A stretch of 64,000 bases of DNA from JAOZHU01 sp964506435. Its GTDB lineage: Archaea > Thermoproteota > Bathyarchaeia > Bathyarchaeales > Bathycorpusculaceae. Both the position numbers and the translations under genes were made by a program. The stretch covers positions 7,788-71,787 of the forward strand of contig CAZDLK010000005.1 in NCBI GenBank assembly GCA_964506435.1, read 5' to 3'. The notes beneath the pieces are model-generated. The model worked only from the letters and a program-made list of their open reading frames with translations, did no database searches and was not told the origin of the DNA. This document shows, in pieces, positions 27,140-35,599 of this stretch (positions are counted from its first letter, which is position 1; every line of letters begins with the position of its first letter).

Positions 27140-28198
27140 GTGCATTCTTTGTTAACAAATACCCACTTTGAAGAACTGCAGAACAAAGCTCTCAATCACA
27201 CTGTCTTTTCAAATTATGACATTGCGAAAATCTTTAAGCTTACAAATGAGGGCCAAATCCTGAATTTATTAACTCTAGCAAGAACAGTTTCTGATCGAGT
27301 TTTTGGGAAGCATATTAATTTCTATTATACATCAAACTATTTCCCAGCTTTATCCGTAACAGGAACTGAATGTGCCTTAAACTGCAAGCATTGCGGCAAG
27401 ACTCTTCTTCAAAGATTGACGCCAGTGACAACGCCAAAGAGATTTGTTGAAACTTGCAAGAAACTCGCTAAACTTGGTGCCAAAGGCGTATTAATCACTG
27501 GTGGCTGTTCAATGAATGCAACGGTTCCGATTAACAGGTTTTTAGATGCAATAACTGAAGTGAAAAAAAAGACGAAACTTGTTCTTATCGCACATACAGG
27601 GCTTGTTGATTATAGTGAGGCAAAAGATTTGGTTAATGCTGGGCTAGACGGAGCAGCAGTAGACATTGTTGGTTCAGTTGAGACGGCAAAGGCTGTTTAC
27701 GGAATTGAAATTAGCCCGAAAAGCTACGGGTCTTCCCTTAAAGCACTTAGTAGAGCCAAGTTGCCTATTATATCTCCTCATGTCTGTGTGGGTCTTGATT
27801 TTGGTGTACTCAAGCATGAACTGGTCGCATTAAGAATAATTTCTGAGATCAAACCTACAAGTGTAGTCATCACGGCTTTGATGCCTTTGAGAAGAACACC
27901 GATGGAAACTGTGAAACCTGCACCAATGGATGTGGCGAAGGTTATAGCAATTGCCCGCTTAATGTTCCCGATGATACCGATCACTTTAGGCTGTGCCCGC
28001 TCAAAAGGCACTGATCGGGAACTTATTGAGAGACTCGCAATTTATTCAGGCGCAACAAGCATAGCTGTGCCTACAGCTAATACGATTAAGGAGGCGCAAT
28101 CCCTTGGTATGAATGTTGAATCTTACGCTGCTTGCTGTGCAGTGCCTCCATCATCTTCCCTTAAATTGCATGATCCAAAGGTGTGTATAACTGGTTAA
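27140..28198 (+). CDS. Radical SAM enzyme, lipoyl synthase-type candidate (paralogue)
   Basis: About 352 residues, similar over most of its length to the gene at 24533: CALNCKHC for the SAM cluster (CSLNCRHC in the paralogue), GVLITGGCSMN for LSGGSRKDG, DAAALDIVGS-like GAAVDIVGSVETAKAVYGIEI for the shared core, and HVCVGLDFG. It also has a Cys-rich C terminus (YAACCAVPP). GTG at 27140 follows GAGGGAG and is preferred to an upstream ATG that overlaps the ligase gene. Expected role: one half of a two-protein lipoyl synthase, with the gene at 28209 the probable partner. Assignment rests on context and motif. Confidence 0.75.
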   Translation: MHSLLTNTHFEELQNKALNHTVFSNYDIAKIFKLTNEGQILNLLTLARTVSDRVFGKHINFYYTSNYFPALSVTGTECALNCKHCGKTLLQRLTPVTTPKRFVETCKKLAKLGAKGVLITGGCSMNATVPINRFLDAITEVKKKTKLVLIAHTGLVDYSEAKDLVNAGLDGAAVDIVGSVETAKAVYGIEISPKSYGSSLKALSRAKLPIISPHVCVGLDFGVLKHELVALRIISEIKPTSVVITALMPLRRTPMETVKPAPMDVAKVIAIARLMFPMIPITLGCARSKGTDRELIERLAIYSGATSIAVPTANTIKEAQSLGMNVESYAACCAVPPSSSLKLHDPKVCITG

Positions 28199-28208
28199 CC
28201 AAAAAAAA

Positions 28209-29222
28209 GTGGAAAAAGTTCGGCTTTCAATAGGTACCGCAGTTGTCTTGGGTCTTGAGATAGCCCTTATGGATACGTCTTGTGCACCAACTACTGCTTA
28301 CCTGCAAACTTATTATCCAAATAGGTGCTCTGCCAACTGTCGGTTCTGTGCCCAAGCACGGGGGTCGCATGCCAAGTTAGACAAAATCGCACGAGGCTTA
28401 TACCTACCCTATGACGCTAAAACTGTAATAAACCGCCTAAAAGTAGCAGCAAAACGCGGTTTAACTCGGCGTATATGCATCCAAACTATGAACTATCCTA
28501 ATATGCTTGATGATCTGTTGTGGCTTGTGTGGAAATTAAATAAAGCGAAAAGCGCGCCCATATCCGTCTCTGTTCATCCATTATCCTCTTCTGAACAAAA
28601 GAAACTGCGTGATGCAGGTGCTGAAAGAATAATTATACCCTTGGATGCGGTAAACGAAGAAATCTTTAATGAAATCAAAGGAACCAAAGTTGCTGGTCCT
28701 TATCGTTGGACAAACCATTTGATGGCACTGGAGAACGCCGTTCGAATTATGGGCAAAGGAAACGTAGGTACACACATTATGGTGGGTTTGGGCGAAACTG
28801 AAAAAGAACTTATCTTTTTTGTAGAAGAATTAAAGAACAGAGGAATTTATTGTGGGTTGTTTGCTTTTACTCCCATTCCAGGTACACCAATGAGTAAGCG
28901 GGCTCCGCCACGTCCTGAAAGCTACCGTCGGGTGAAACTTGCTAGCTACTTAATTTCGAAAAGCCTTACACGCGCCGACCAAATGGGTTTTAGCGAGACT
29001 GGCGAAATAGTAAACTACGGTATAGAAAAAGACGATTTAGAAAGGTTAATTGAAAGTGGCTTACCCTTCTTAACATCTGGTTGTCCAAATTGCAATCGAC
29101 CGTTTGCCAATGAAATTCCAGAAAAAACTGTTTATAACTTCTCGCAAAATCCTAGCAATTCCGAAATTCAAACAATAAAACGTCAGTTCACCTCTGAGGG
29201 GCAATTAAGTGATGACGTGTGA
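28209..29222 (+). CDS. Radical SAM enzyme, biotin synthase-like; candidate second lipoyl synthase subunit
   Basis: A 337-residue radical SAM protein starting at GTG. The cluster motif is CSANCRFCAQARGSH (near residue 41), close to the biotin synthase/LipS pattern. HIMVGLGETEKE and FTPIPGTP are typical of this group, and a C-terminal CPNC pair may bind an auxiliary cluster. It differs clearly from the paralogues at 24533 and 27140. Two distinct radical SAM proteins beside a lipoate ligase reproduce the LipS1-plus-LipS2 composition. Biotin synthesis is less likely because no other biotin gene is nearby. Confidence 0.75.
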   Translation: MEKVRLSIGTAVVLGLEIALMDTSCAPTTAYLQTYYPNRCSANCRFCAQARGSHAKLDKIARGLYLPYDAKTVINRLKVAAKRGLTRRICIQTMNYPNMLDDLLWLVWKLNKAKSAPISVSVHPLSSSEQKKLRDAGAERIIIPLDAVNEEIFNEIKGTKVAGPYRWTNHLMALENAVRIMGKGNVGTHIMVGLGETEKELIFFVEELKNRGIYCGLFAFTPIPGTPMSKRAPPRPESYRRVKLASYLISKSLTRADQMGFSETGEIVNYGIEKDDLERLIESGLPFLTSGCPNCNRPFANEIPEKTVYNFSQNPSNSEIQTIKRQFTSEGQLSDDV

Positions 29223-30156
29223 ACAGTTTATCGCTATCGCCAAGGGACTCAGCGTAGATATTTATGCCCCCAACGATGCTTCAATTTCTTTTTTCAATAG
29301 TCCGTTTCCCGCTCATAGGGCGTCAAAGGCTGTTGATATTTACCCGGCTAACGCCAAGTTTGGCGATGTCGCATTATCTCCAATTGAAGGTACTGTCAAG
29401 GCAATTCACGAATACTCGTCTCCAAATCTCTATCCAGACAAGCAACCATTGAGTGAGTATCTAGTGCTATTTGAATGCATTACCAATCCTGAGGTCAATG
29501 TTAAGATTATACATCTTTGTCCATCAGTCAGAGTGGGTGACGAGATTAAGGTTGGTGATAAAATCGGCACTTTCATCCGAAGTGGATACTATCCTTTTTG
29601 GGTTGATCCGCATCTTCATGTTGAGCTTAGGGATCAAAGAGACGCGGTACGTGCAGGAGGAGGCTATCCGCTGAAAGTGTGGCATGAAAAACAGGCAAAA
29701 AAGAGTGGGCTCAAACCTGCGCCTGAAGGTAATTTGAGTGGAACTGTTACTCATGTTGGCTCTCGATACACAGTGATTCGTCTTAGCAATGACGCTTGGG
29801 GGAACATTGGCTATTTTTCTGGTTTGAAAGTGTCGGTTGGAAGTAGCGTTGGAATAGTCGATGGGGGGATTCCCTATATTGGATACGGCGGGGTTCTTGT
29901 TGATCAGGAAGTGAAGGTTGGTCAGCATGTATCTTTGGCGGGGACGCGCATTGGCGAGGTAACTTCGGTCTTTAAAAACATATCTAAATTCAGAGTCTAT
30001 TCATTCAAAGTTATGGTCGGTGATTGCGAGTATATGGGTGTTTCATTGAAGCTCAATTTGCAGAGTAATCGTGAAATCAATCTTATTCCCTTAAAGATGG
30101 ATCCTGTAAATTTGCGAGGTAGCCACGAAATTTCGATTAAAAAAGTCTCGAAGTGA
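29209..30156 (+). CDS. M23/LytM-like beta-fold protein in the lipoate operon
   Basis: A 315-residue protein overlapping the upstream radical SAM gene by 14 bp. Residues 30-160 resemble an M23 peptidase fold: VDIYPANAKFGD, SPIEGTVKAI, then PHLHVELRD with the HxH pair. The usual HxxxD zinc pair is not intact (a His precedes the Asp by seven residues), so it may not be a peptidase. The biotinyl/lipoyl carrier hairpin is structurally similar to this fold, so a lipoyl-related role is conceivable. The second half is beta-rich and unassigned. There is no signal peptide, which argues against cell-wall work. Confidence 0.55.
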   Translation: MMTCEQFIAIAKGLSVDIYAPNDASISFFNSPFPAHRASKAVDIYPANAKFGDVALSPIEGTVKAIHEYSSPNLYPDKQPLSEYLVLFECITNPEVNVKIIHLCPSVRVGDEIKVGDKIGTFIRSGYYPFWVDPHLHVELRDQRDAVRAGGGYPLKVWHEKQAKKSGLKPAPEGNLSGTVTHVGSRYTVIRLSNDAWGNIGYFSGLKVSVGSSVGIVDGGIPYIGYGGVLVDQEVKVGQHVSLAGTRIGEVTSVFKNISKFRVYSFKVMVGDCEYMGVSLKLNLQSNREINLIPLKMDPVNLRGSHEISIKKVSK

Positions 30157-30191
30157 ATTGTTATGGAACCTGAAGTAGCGAGGAATAATGA

Positions 30192-30788
30192 ATGACAACC
30201 TCTAAAATTGATGAGATTTGCTGTCTTCTAAAGCAATGTGAAGGAATCTGCTCCATCATCAAGGAACTTAATGACTTGGAACGGAAGAAAATAATGCAGA
30301 TGGAACTTGAAGAAGAGAAGAAACTCTTGCAGTTCGGCGCAACTATTGAAAATCAAAGTGTTAAGGAAGCGTTGAGCAGAAATGTTGTGCTTTTGGTGGT
30401 AAATAACCAAGATTTCGAGTATAAGGAACCTACCATCATACTGAAAGCAGGAGATGAGGTCGTGGGTGAACAGATTCTTGATCTGAACTTGTTGAATGAG
30501 CTAAGGGGCAAGCCAGGACATTTTCTTTCGGGACGTGATTTTATCATATATACGCACAAGCTTAGGAAAATGCGTGGGACTCCATTACGTTTCGTAACGC
30601 TTCCATTTTCACTCCCAAATGAGGAAATTAAAAAGGTTGTCAAGGATCTCCATGGGGCCAAGGACCTTATTTGCGGTTGGCCCTCGAGAACCGTTGATCT
30701 TTACATCAAGAAACTTTTTAACATAGACGCAATTAACATTAAACTTGGCACTTTGCTTGTTGGCTTTAATATCGAAAAAAAACAATAG
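30192..30788 (+). CDS. Hypothetical protein in the lipoate operon
   Basis: A 198-residue soluble protein with a helical, Cys-containing N terminus (CCLLKQCEGIC) and a mixed alpha/beta remainder. No family is recognised. It begins 35 bp after the M23-like gene, on the same strand, so cotranscription is likely. Confidence 0.5.
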   Translation: MTTSKIDEICCLLKQCEGICSIIKELNDLERKKIMQMELEEEKKLLQFGATIENQSVKEALSRNVVLLVVNNQDFEYKEPTIILKAGDEVVGEQILDLNLLNELRGKPGHFLSGRDFIIYTHKLRKMRGTPLRFVTLPFSLPNEEIKKVVKDLHGAKDLICGWPSRTVDLYIKKLFNIDAINIKLGTLLVGFNIEKKQ

Positions 30789-30945
30789 CTCTGGCTCAAA
30801 TTGTTGCTGCGCTATTTGCTTCCTAAGCGAGTCACTTGCGATTTTTGTATTCAGCGGCATGCTGACCCGCGCGCTTAAAATACGCGGTGCATATACTCAG
30901 AAGACAACAACTTGGACCTGTGAAAAATTAACTAGACAATTATAG

Positions 30946-31308
30946 ATGATGCATGTGAGCTTGAGATCGATGGTGACGGTAAACGTGAAACCTGGCGTCT
31001 GCAGATTCGACGCAGTTATAAATGTGAAGAAAGTGCTCAGTGGAGAGGTTGAGATAAGCATCACAAGTCAATGCCCAAACCTTAAGGTGTTCAAAGAAGC
31101 GCTATCTAAGGTTAAAATTTCTGAGGCGGTGGCATTTCCAAATAGAAATGTCATAATTAGAACAGCTGTTGAAATATTGCCGCATTCAGCATGTCCCCTT
31201 CCTTGTGCAATAGTTAAGGCCGTTGAAGCAGAAGTGGGATTTGCTTTGAAAAGGGATGTGACAATATCCTTTGAAAAATCTGTTGATTCTCTAGAAACTA
31301 ATCAATAA
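30946..31308 (+). CDS. Small Cys-containing conserved-type protein, function unknown
   Basis: A 120-residue protein with a beta-rich core (VTVNVKPGVCRFDAVINV) and Cys at GVCRF, SQCPN and ACPLPCAIVKA. The last motif (HSACPLPCA) could bind a metal or cluster. It closes the plus-strand lipoate operon, about 160 bp after the preceding gene. I do not recognise the family. Several nearby start codons (ATG, ATG, GTG) leave the exact N terminus open. Confidence 0.5.
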   Translation: MMHVSLRSMVTVNVKPGVCRFDAVINVKKVLSGEVEISITSQCPNLKVFKEALSKVKISEAVAFPNRNVIIRTAVEILPHSACPLPCAIVKAVEAEVGFALKRDVTISFEKSVDSLETNQ

Positions 31309-31541
31309 CAAAGATAGGTTTTCAGCTAATGAGAAAACGAGGAGTCTGCCTCCACAGTTGATTTAGGCAAGCAGTCCAGATTTTCATCTGTATTACAGGC
31401 GCTAGCTTATCGTTCATGTTTAATCCTCTTTTGTTGTTTCAAGATTTATTTACTGCGTGTGGCGCTTGCACCACCATAGAAGTTGCTATCTACCTGTTCA
31501 GATTTCTGTTGATTGAACGTAACTAAACGTGAGCTTTGTAG

Positions 31542-32207
31542 TTAATTTATCAAGATTAGACCGTTTAGAGTCATGTTTTCTTTTGTACCCCACTTGAGTT
31601 CTAACCCTGCATTCTTGGCGGTCTGGTTAACGTCTATGCCCATTGCCTCCATACTTGGTCTTGCCTCCCACGGGTGTTTGCAAGGCCATTTCAGATCGCA
31701 TGTGCTACATAAATTACAGTTGCCTACCAGTAGGCCAAGTGAAAGATAATATCCCTTGTTTGCGGCTTCTCGTTCAACGGCAGCGACGACGGCACGAAGT
31801 TTTTTCCCTCCTGTTTCTTTTACACTGGTTTCAAGACGCTTAAGAAATTCCTCATCTTTCAGCAATTCTGTGAGTCGTGCCCCTTCGCCCTTTATGCATT
31901 TCTTAATTTCTTCCTCTATGGGAATATCTATTTGAACCATGATAGCGGAATTGTATTTCGCTGCGATCTCTCTAAACTCCTTCACGCTCGGGGTGTAGGG
32001 AGGACACATAAGATTTTTTCCATAATTTGCGCATGGTGGATACCTACATTTTAGTTGAACTCTTTCATCAATCACTATCAATCTAGCGTCTATTGCCCGC
32101 ACCCTAGTTGCCCCATTTTTGATGGCAACATTACAAAGCTCTTCTAAATCGGCTTCTTTGCAGTTTGCTCCCAAAGACAATAACACCTTGAGCGGTTCAG
32201 TGGTCAA
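31542..32207 (-). CDS. DUF2284 predicted metal-binding protein
   Basis: A 221-residue protein matching the DUF2284 pattern: CRYPPCANYGKNLMCPPYTPS near residue 55 and a C-terminal CNLCSTCDLKWPCKHPWEARPSMEA block. The many cysteines suggest Fe-S clusters or zinc. DUF2284 genes often sit beside corrinoid methyltransferase genes in archaea and acetogens, as here. The role is not established; electron supply or cobalamin handling are guesses. It is divergent from the gene at 32317, with a shared operator between them. Confidence 0.8.
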   Translation of the reverse strand: MTTEPLKVLLSLGANCKEADLEELCNVAIKNGATRVRAIDARLIVIDERVQLKCRYPPCANYGKNLMCPPYTPSVKEFREIAAKYNSAIMVQIDIPIEEEIKKCIKGEGARLTELLKDEEFLKRLETSVKETGGKKLRAVVAAVEREAANKGYYLSLGLLVGNCNLCSTCDLKWPCKHPWEARPSMEAMGIDVNQTAKNAGLELKWGTKENMTLNGLILIN

Positions 32208-32231
32208 GAGTTGTATAAATAAAAGTGGTTA

Positions 32232-32260
32232 TTACCTTTGTAACTAACCATAACCTATAA
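32232..32260 (+). promoter_or_regulatory. Palindromic operator plus TATA box
   Basis: ATTAC-CTTT-GTAAC (32231-32244) is followed after about 9 nt by cctataag (32254-32261). It lies between the divergent DUF2284 gene and the MoxR/VWA operon. It is the same layout as at 26155 and 50643. Confidence 0.65.
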
Positions 32261-32316
32261 GCAAAAGCATTTACCGTTGGGTTGAATACGTCTGCGACTA
32301 TTCGAAGGGATCAAAG

Positions 32317-32565
32317 ATGAGAGATATCGGGAAGGTGTACGGATTAAACGGCAAGGAAATAAACTGTTGTGTGGGTGTCAACATTGCTGTCAGCGTTGTG
32401 CCCTCAGATAAGTCGTTCACAATGAGTGGCATAAGGCTTTTTGCAGTTGCAACCGACCTCTCCATATGCGATAAATGCTCAGAAAGAGAAAGCTGCAAAA
32501 TTGACGAAAAGGAACTGCTTAAGAAAACGCAAAGTTATCTAATAAAAAAGAATGTTTTTCCATAG
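32317..32565 (+). CDS. Small Cys-rich protein at the head of the MoxR operon
   Basis: An 82-residue protein with Cys at NCCVGVN and in CDKCSERESC, the latter a possible zinc or Fe-S knuckle. The ATG lies about 55 nt after the TATA box. No family is recognised. It precedes the AAA ATPase gene by 37 bp. Confidence 0.5.
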   Translation: MRDIGKVYGLNGKEINCCVGVNIAVSVVPSDKSFTMSGIRLFAVATDLSICDKCSERESCKIDEKELLKKTQSYLIKKNVFP

Positions 32566-32602
32566 CTGCAATTGAAGATTTGACTGAATGAGCTGAAAGA
32601 AA

Positions 32603-33508
32603 ATGTTTGAGGTACGTGAAAAACCAGCCGAATTCAAGGACATGTTTACCCGCCATGTTATTTCCAAACTCTCCGAAGTTAGAATAGTACTGGATGGTCA
32701 ATACAAGAAAGCGTATGAATTGCTAGATGACGCGGTATCAGCTCGACTGACTCCAATAATCATCGGCCCTCCTGGGGTTGGCAAATCGCTTCTCGCAAGA
32801 AAATTTGCCTATGACACACAGCGACCATTTTATGAAATATTCTTTGATGAACTCATGAGCCCAACTCATCTTGTTGGCACTTTCAATCCCGCTCTTCTGA
32901 TCAACAAAGGGTACTGCTTGGAGGCGTTTGAACCTGGACCGCTGCTGCTTGCCATGCTCAGTGGCGGCGTGTTTGTGGCTCAAGAGTTAAACAGGGCTTC
33001 GGAATTTTGCCAGAACAGCTTCTTGGAGCCTCTTGAAGAAAGGACACTTCGCATTCACAAACTTGGTCGCATAAGGGCTAGCGATGACTTCGTTTTCATA
33101 GCGGTCGCAAATCCCTACGAGTTCGCTGGAGCCCATAGGATCTCGGAAGCCCTTAGAGACAGACTGCACGTATGGATCACGTTGTCCTACCCGGAAAAGG
33201 AAGTTGAACAGAAGATTATATCTGCCAATTGCCCAGAACAAAAACTTGACCAAGACCTCCTAGACAAAACTTATAATCTGATCCGTGCAGCCAGAGAAAG
33301 TGAAGAATTCTCAAAACTGATTTCACTAAGATCTGGCATATCCATAGCCCGAATAGCTGCACGTTACAACGAAATGGACTTGCTTAATGATGATACGTTT
33401 GTTGAAATTGCATACCATTCGCTTTTGAATGTCGCCGCGGAGAAAAATACCAGAGTAAATGAGGAAAAACTGAAAGAAATTCTGAGGAAGAGTCTTGCTT
33501 GCAAGTAG
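32603..33508 (+). CDS. MoxR-type AAA+ ATPase with altered Walker B
   Basis: A 301-residue MoxR-family AAA+ ATPase, the class that works with VWA-domain partners to mature or remodel metalloenzymes. Walker A is GPPGVGKS at residues 55-62. The Walker B region reads GGVFVAQELNRAS where most MoxR proteins have DEINRA, so the first acidic residue is Gln. Sensor I is AVANPYE, and SEALRDRL carries the arginine finger. Its stop overlaps the following small gene by 10 bp. Given the RamA and corrinoid genes nearby, cobalamin-protein activation is a plausible job. Confidence 0.82.
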   Translation: MFEVREKPAEFKDMFTRHVISKLSEVRIVLDGQYKKAYELLDDAVSARLTPIIIGPPGVGKSLLARKFAYDTQRPFYEIFFDELMSPTHLVGTFNPALLINKGYCLEAFEPGPLLLAMLSGGVFVAQELNRASEFCQNSFLEPLEERTLRIHKLGRIRASDDFVFIAVANPYEFAGAHRISEALRDRLHVWITLSYPEKEVEQKIISANCPEQKLDQDLLDKTYNLIRAARESEEFSKLISLRSGISIARIAARYNEMDLLNDDTFVEIAYHSLLNVAAEKNTRVNEEKLKEILRKSLACK

Positions 33509-33768
33509 AAATGGGAGATTTCATTGCGAAATTTGCGGTTGAATATGCCGTCCGTTTCCGTGAGCAACCGAAAGTACGTGAGACAGCTATGGCTAGCACG
33601 AGGCAAACAATAGCAATTGCTAAACTTGTTTTTGCGAGGTATATGAAAAATGGTGAGTTAACAGACAATGATTTCATGGAAGCAGCTGTTGTTACATCGC
33701 ACCCGAGTGTGCAGAAAATCGCGGAGGAAGTGGCTAAAGAAACCCTGACTAAACTGCGTCGGGAGTGA
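33499..33768 (+). CDS. Stand-alone copy of the VWA protein's N-terminal helical domain
   Basis: An 89-residue helical protein. It aligns with residues 8-90 of the VWA protein at 33782: TRQTIAIAKLVFARY against IRQPIAIAKLLSAIR, and NDFMEAAVVTSHPSV against NDFIEAATVTSYVAI. It starts at TTG 33499, overlapping the ATPase gene, or at ATG 33511. A separate copy of one domain of a neighbouring protein suggests a subunit that competes with or extends the VWA protein's contact with the ATPase ring. Confidence 0.7.
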   Translation: MQVEMGDFIAKFAVEYAVRFREQPKVRETAMASTRQTIAIAKLVFARYMKNGELTDNDFMEAAVVTSHPSVQKIAEEVAKETLTKLRRE

Positions 33769-33781
33769 GCAGTATAAATGG

Positions 33782-34969
33782 GTGGTTGAAAAAAAGTTGA
33801 GCACAGATGTGCAGGTAGACATAGCGAGATTTGTGGCTGAGTTCACCAGTCGTATGCGCAGGTCACCTATGATTCCTCAAGCCTTTAAGCCAAGTATCCG
33901 CCAACCTATCGCCATTGCTAAGCTCCTTTCTGCTATACGTGTGAAGAACCACCGCCTGCTAAGCAACGACTTCATAGAAGCTGCCACGGTAACATCATAT
34001 GTGGCCATTAGAACTGATGTTGAGAGAATTGCCCGAGAAACGTTAGCAGACTTGACCTGCACTTCCGCAAAAGCATCAATCGAGCTTGCAGCCAAAATGG
34101 CAGAAGCATTAGGGTTCAAAGCCTCTGATGAAGAAATTCTCAACCTTTGGTTCAAGCGCCACGACGAACTCGCAGAAGAAGAAAAGAAAGCGCTTCTTGA
34201 GAAAGCTAGGCAAGCCTTGACTAACCTAGGTCTATATTATGCACAGCGATTCATAAACAACTTCTATACATCGGGTCCTGGACCTGAGAAAGGATACGCT
34301 ATACGAAAGTACAGGTTCGGAATCGACGACGTAACAGCTATCGACTTTGAATTAACCCTTGAGGATGCGATAGCTGAAGACAAAAAAAGTGAGTATCTTT
34401 CTTACGAAGACTTTCGAACACGACAGGTTAGGCGAGAAAGGCGCAGTGTGCTCTACCTTCAAGACGCCAGCGCCAGCTTTGACTATCGAGTTTTACTCAA
34501 CTGCGCGATATGCGGTTCCATGCTAATCTATGGCCTGCCCCGAGACGACAAGACTGCAATTGCACTCTTCTCTGATGATGTAGCAGTCCTCAAGGAGATT
34601 TCAAACAGAGAAGATGCTACATCACTTAGAGACAGGCTGCTTTCAATAAAGCCGCTAGGCGGCACAAACATATCAAAAGCAATCAAATGGGCGCGAATGC
34701 AGTTTGAACAAGTTGGAAGAAACCACGCAAAATTCTGTCTCGTCTTTTCAGACATGGGTTTCCAAATTGATGACGTAGAGCGGTCACTGAATGATATTTC
34801 GAAACTCCAACATCTGGGAGTCAAAATTATCTTCCTGAAGTTTAAGCCTTTCACTCACTATTACCAAGAAGGGATAAAAATGTTAGATGAAATGGGCTGC
34901 AAGATGGTTAACGTTGAGAATATTTTGGATTTTCCAGAGTTTGTGAGCAGAATAATCAGTCCTAATTGA
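33782..34969 (+). CDS. VWA-domain protein, MoxR partner
   Basis: A 395-residue protein starting at GTG. Residues 1-90 are the duplicated helical domain described for the preceding gene, and residues 95-215 are helical. The C-terminal 170 residues form a von Willebrand A domain with an intact metal site: LQDASAS (DxSxS), GGTNIS, and FSDMGF. MoxR/VWA pairs act like magnesium or cobalt chelatase I/D subunits or as activators of metalloenzymes. The neighbours (RamA, corrinoid proteins) favour a role in corrinoid-protein activation or metal insertion, which is inference. Confidence 0.8.
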   Translation: MVEKKLSTDVQVDIARFVAEFTSRMRRSPMIPQAFKPSIRQPIAIAKLLSAIRVKNHRLLSNDFIEAATVTSYVAIRTDVERIARETLADLTCTSAKASIELAAKMAEALGFKASDEEILNLWFKRHDELAEEEKKALLEKARQALTNLGLYYAQRFINNFYTSGPGPEKGYAIRKYRFGIDDVTAIDFELTLEDAIAEDKKSEYLSYEDFRTRQVRRERRSVLYLQDASASFDYRVLLNCAICGSMLIYGLPRDDKTAIALFSDDVAVLKEISNREDATSLRDRLLSIKPLGGTNISKAIKWARMQFEQVGRNHAKFCLVFSDMGFQIDDVERSLNDISKLQHLGVKIIFLKFKPFTHYYQEGIKMLDEMGCKMVNVENILDFPEFVSRIISPN

Positions 34970-35047
34970 ATGACCTGCTAAGCTGGCTTTTCCATAAATG
35001 ATTTGTTCTTAATAAGCGCGCTCTTATAATTGAACGGTACTATCAGT

Positions 35048-35551
35048 TTATTTCTGGCCGAATGTTGCATTCTTTAAAGCTCGTGTGTACATGTTTGATG
35101 ATACCCCTGCGACCAATCCACCTATAGCGTCGTTCGTGATTGGCCCTAGCTTATTTAGTATTCCTGGTTTGGCTTGGTCAAATCGGGTGAATTCGAAGAT
35201 TCCTCTTACTCCTGCAAGGTAGTTGGCTATGGCTAATCCTAGCAGTTCGTCGGCTACGAGTCCTGGTCGTCCCATGAATCTTTCTTGTGATAAGCCGGGA
35301 ATTAGCCCTTTTTCAGCGTCTTCTTGTGCTCGGAAGCAGGCGACTTCCAAAGTTGCGACATTCACATCTGACAGGGCATCAAGGAATTCTTCTCGGAGCA
35401 TGTCGGCGGCTGTTTCTTCGGTTTCTAAACCAGGGTGAGGAACAAAGAGTTCAAGCGCCGTGTCTATGAGGTCTTTTAATGATATACCTTTCTTTTCTAG
35501 AAATTTAAGTAAATGTGGTTTTTCAGCGTTCATGGCTCTTAATTCCATTTT
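35048..35551 (-). CDS. PgpA/CobZ-like phosphatase domain protein
   Basis: About 167 residues. The C-terminal part matches the PgpA-type family that includes archaeal CobZ, the alpha-ribazole phosphatase of cobamide assembly: GLSQERFMGRPGLVADELLGLAIANYLAG and KPGILNKLGPITNDAIGGLVAG. Its place directly after ramA on the same strand favours a corrinoid role over lipid synthesis. The start is uncertain: ATG at 35551 or 35536, or TTG at 35587. Confidence is moderate for the family and low for the exact substrate. Confidence 0.6.
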   Translation of the reverse strand, partial: KMELRAMNAEKPHLLKFLEKKGISLKDLIDTALELFVPHPGLETEETAADMLREEFLDALSDVNVATLEVACFRAQEDAEKGLIPGLSQERFMGRPGLVADELLGLAIANYLAGVRGIFEFTRFDQAKPGILNKLGPITNDAIGGLVAGVSSNMYTRALKNATFGQK

Positions 35552-35599
35552 CAATGATAAGGTAACACGTATGCGCGCCAAAACCAAAAATAGAGAGAA

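Noticed and set aside
28209..29222. Biotin synthase (BioB)
   Set aside because: The cluster motif is BioB-like, but there are no other biotin genes and it lies beside lipoate ligase and a second radical SAM protein.
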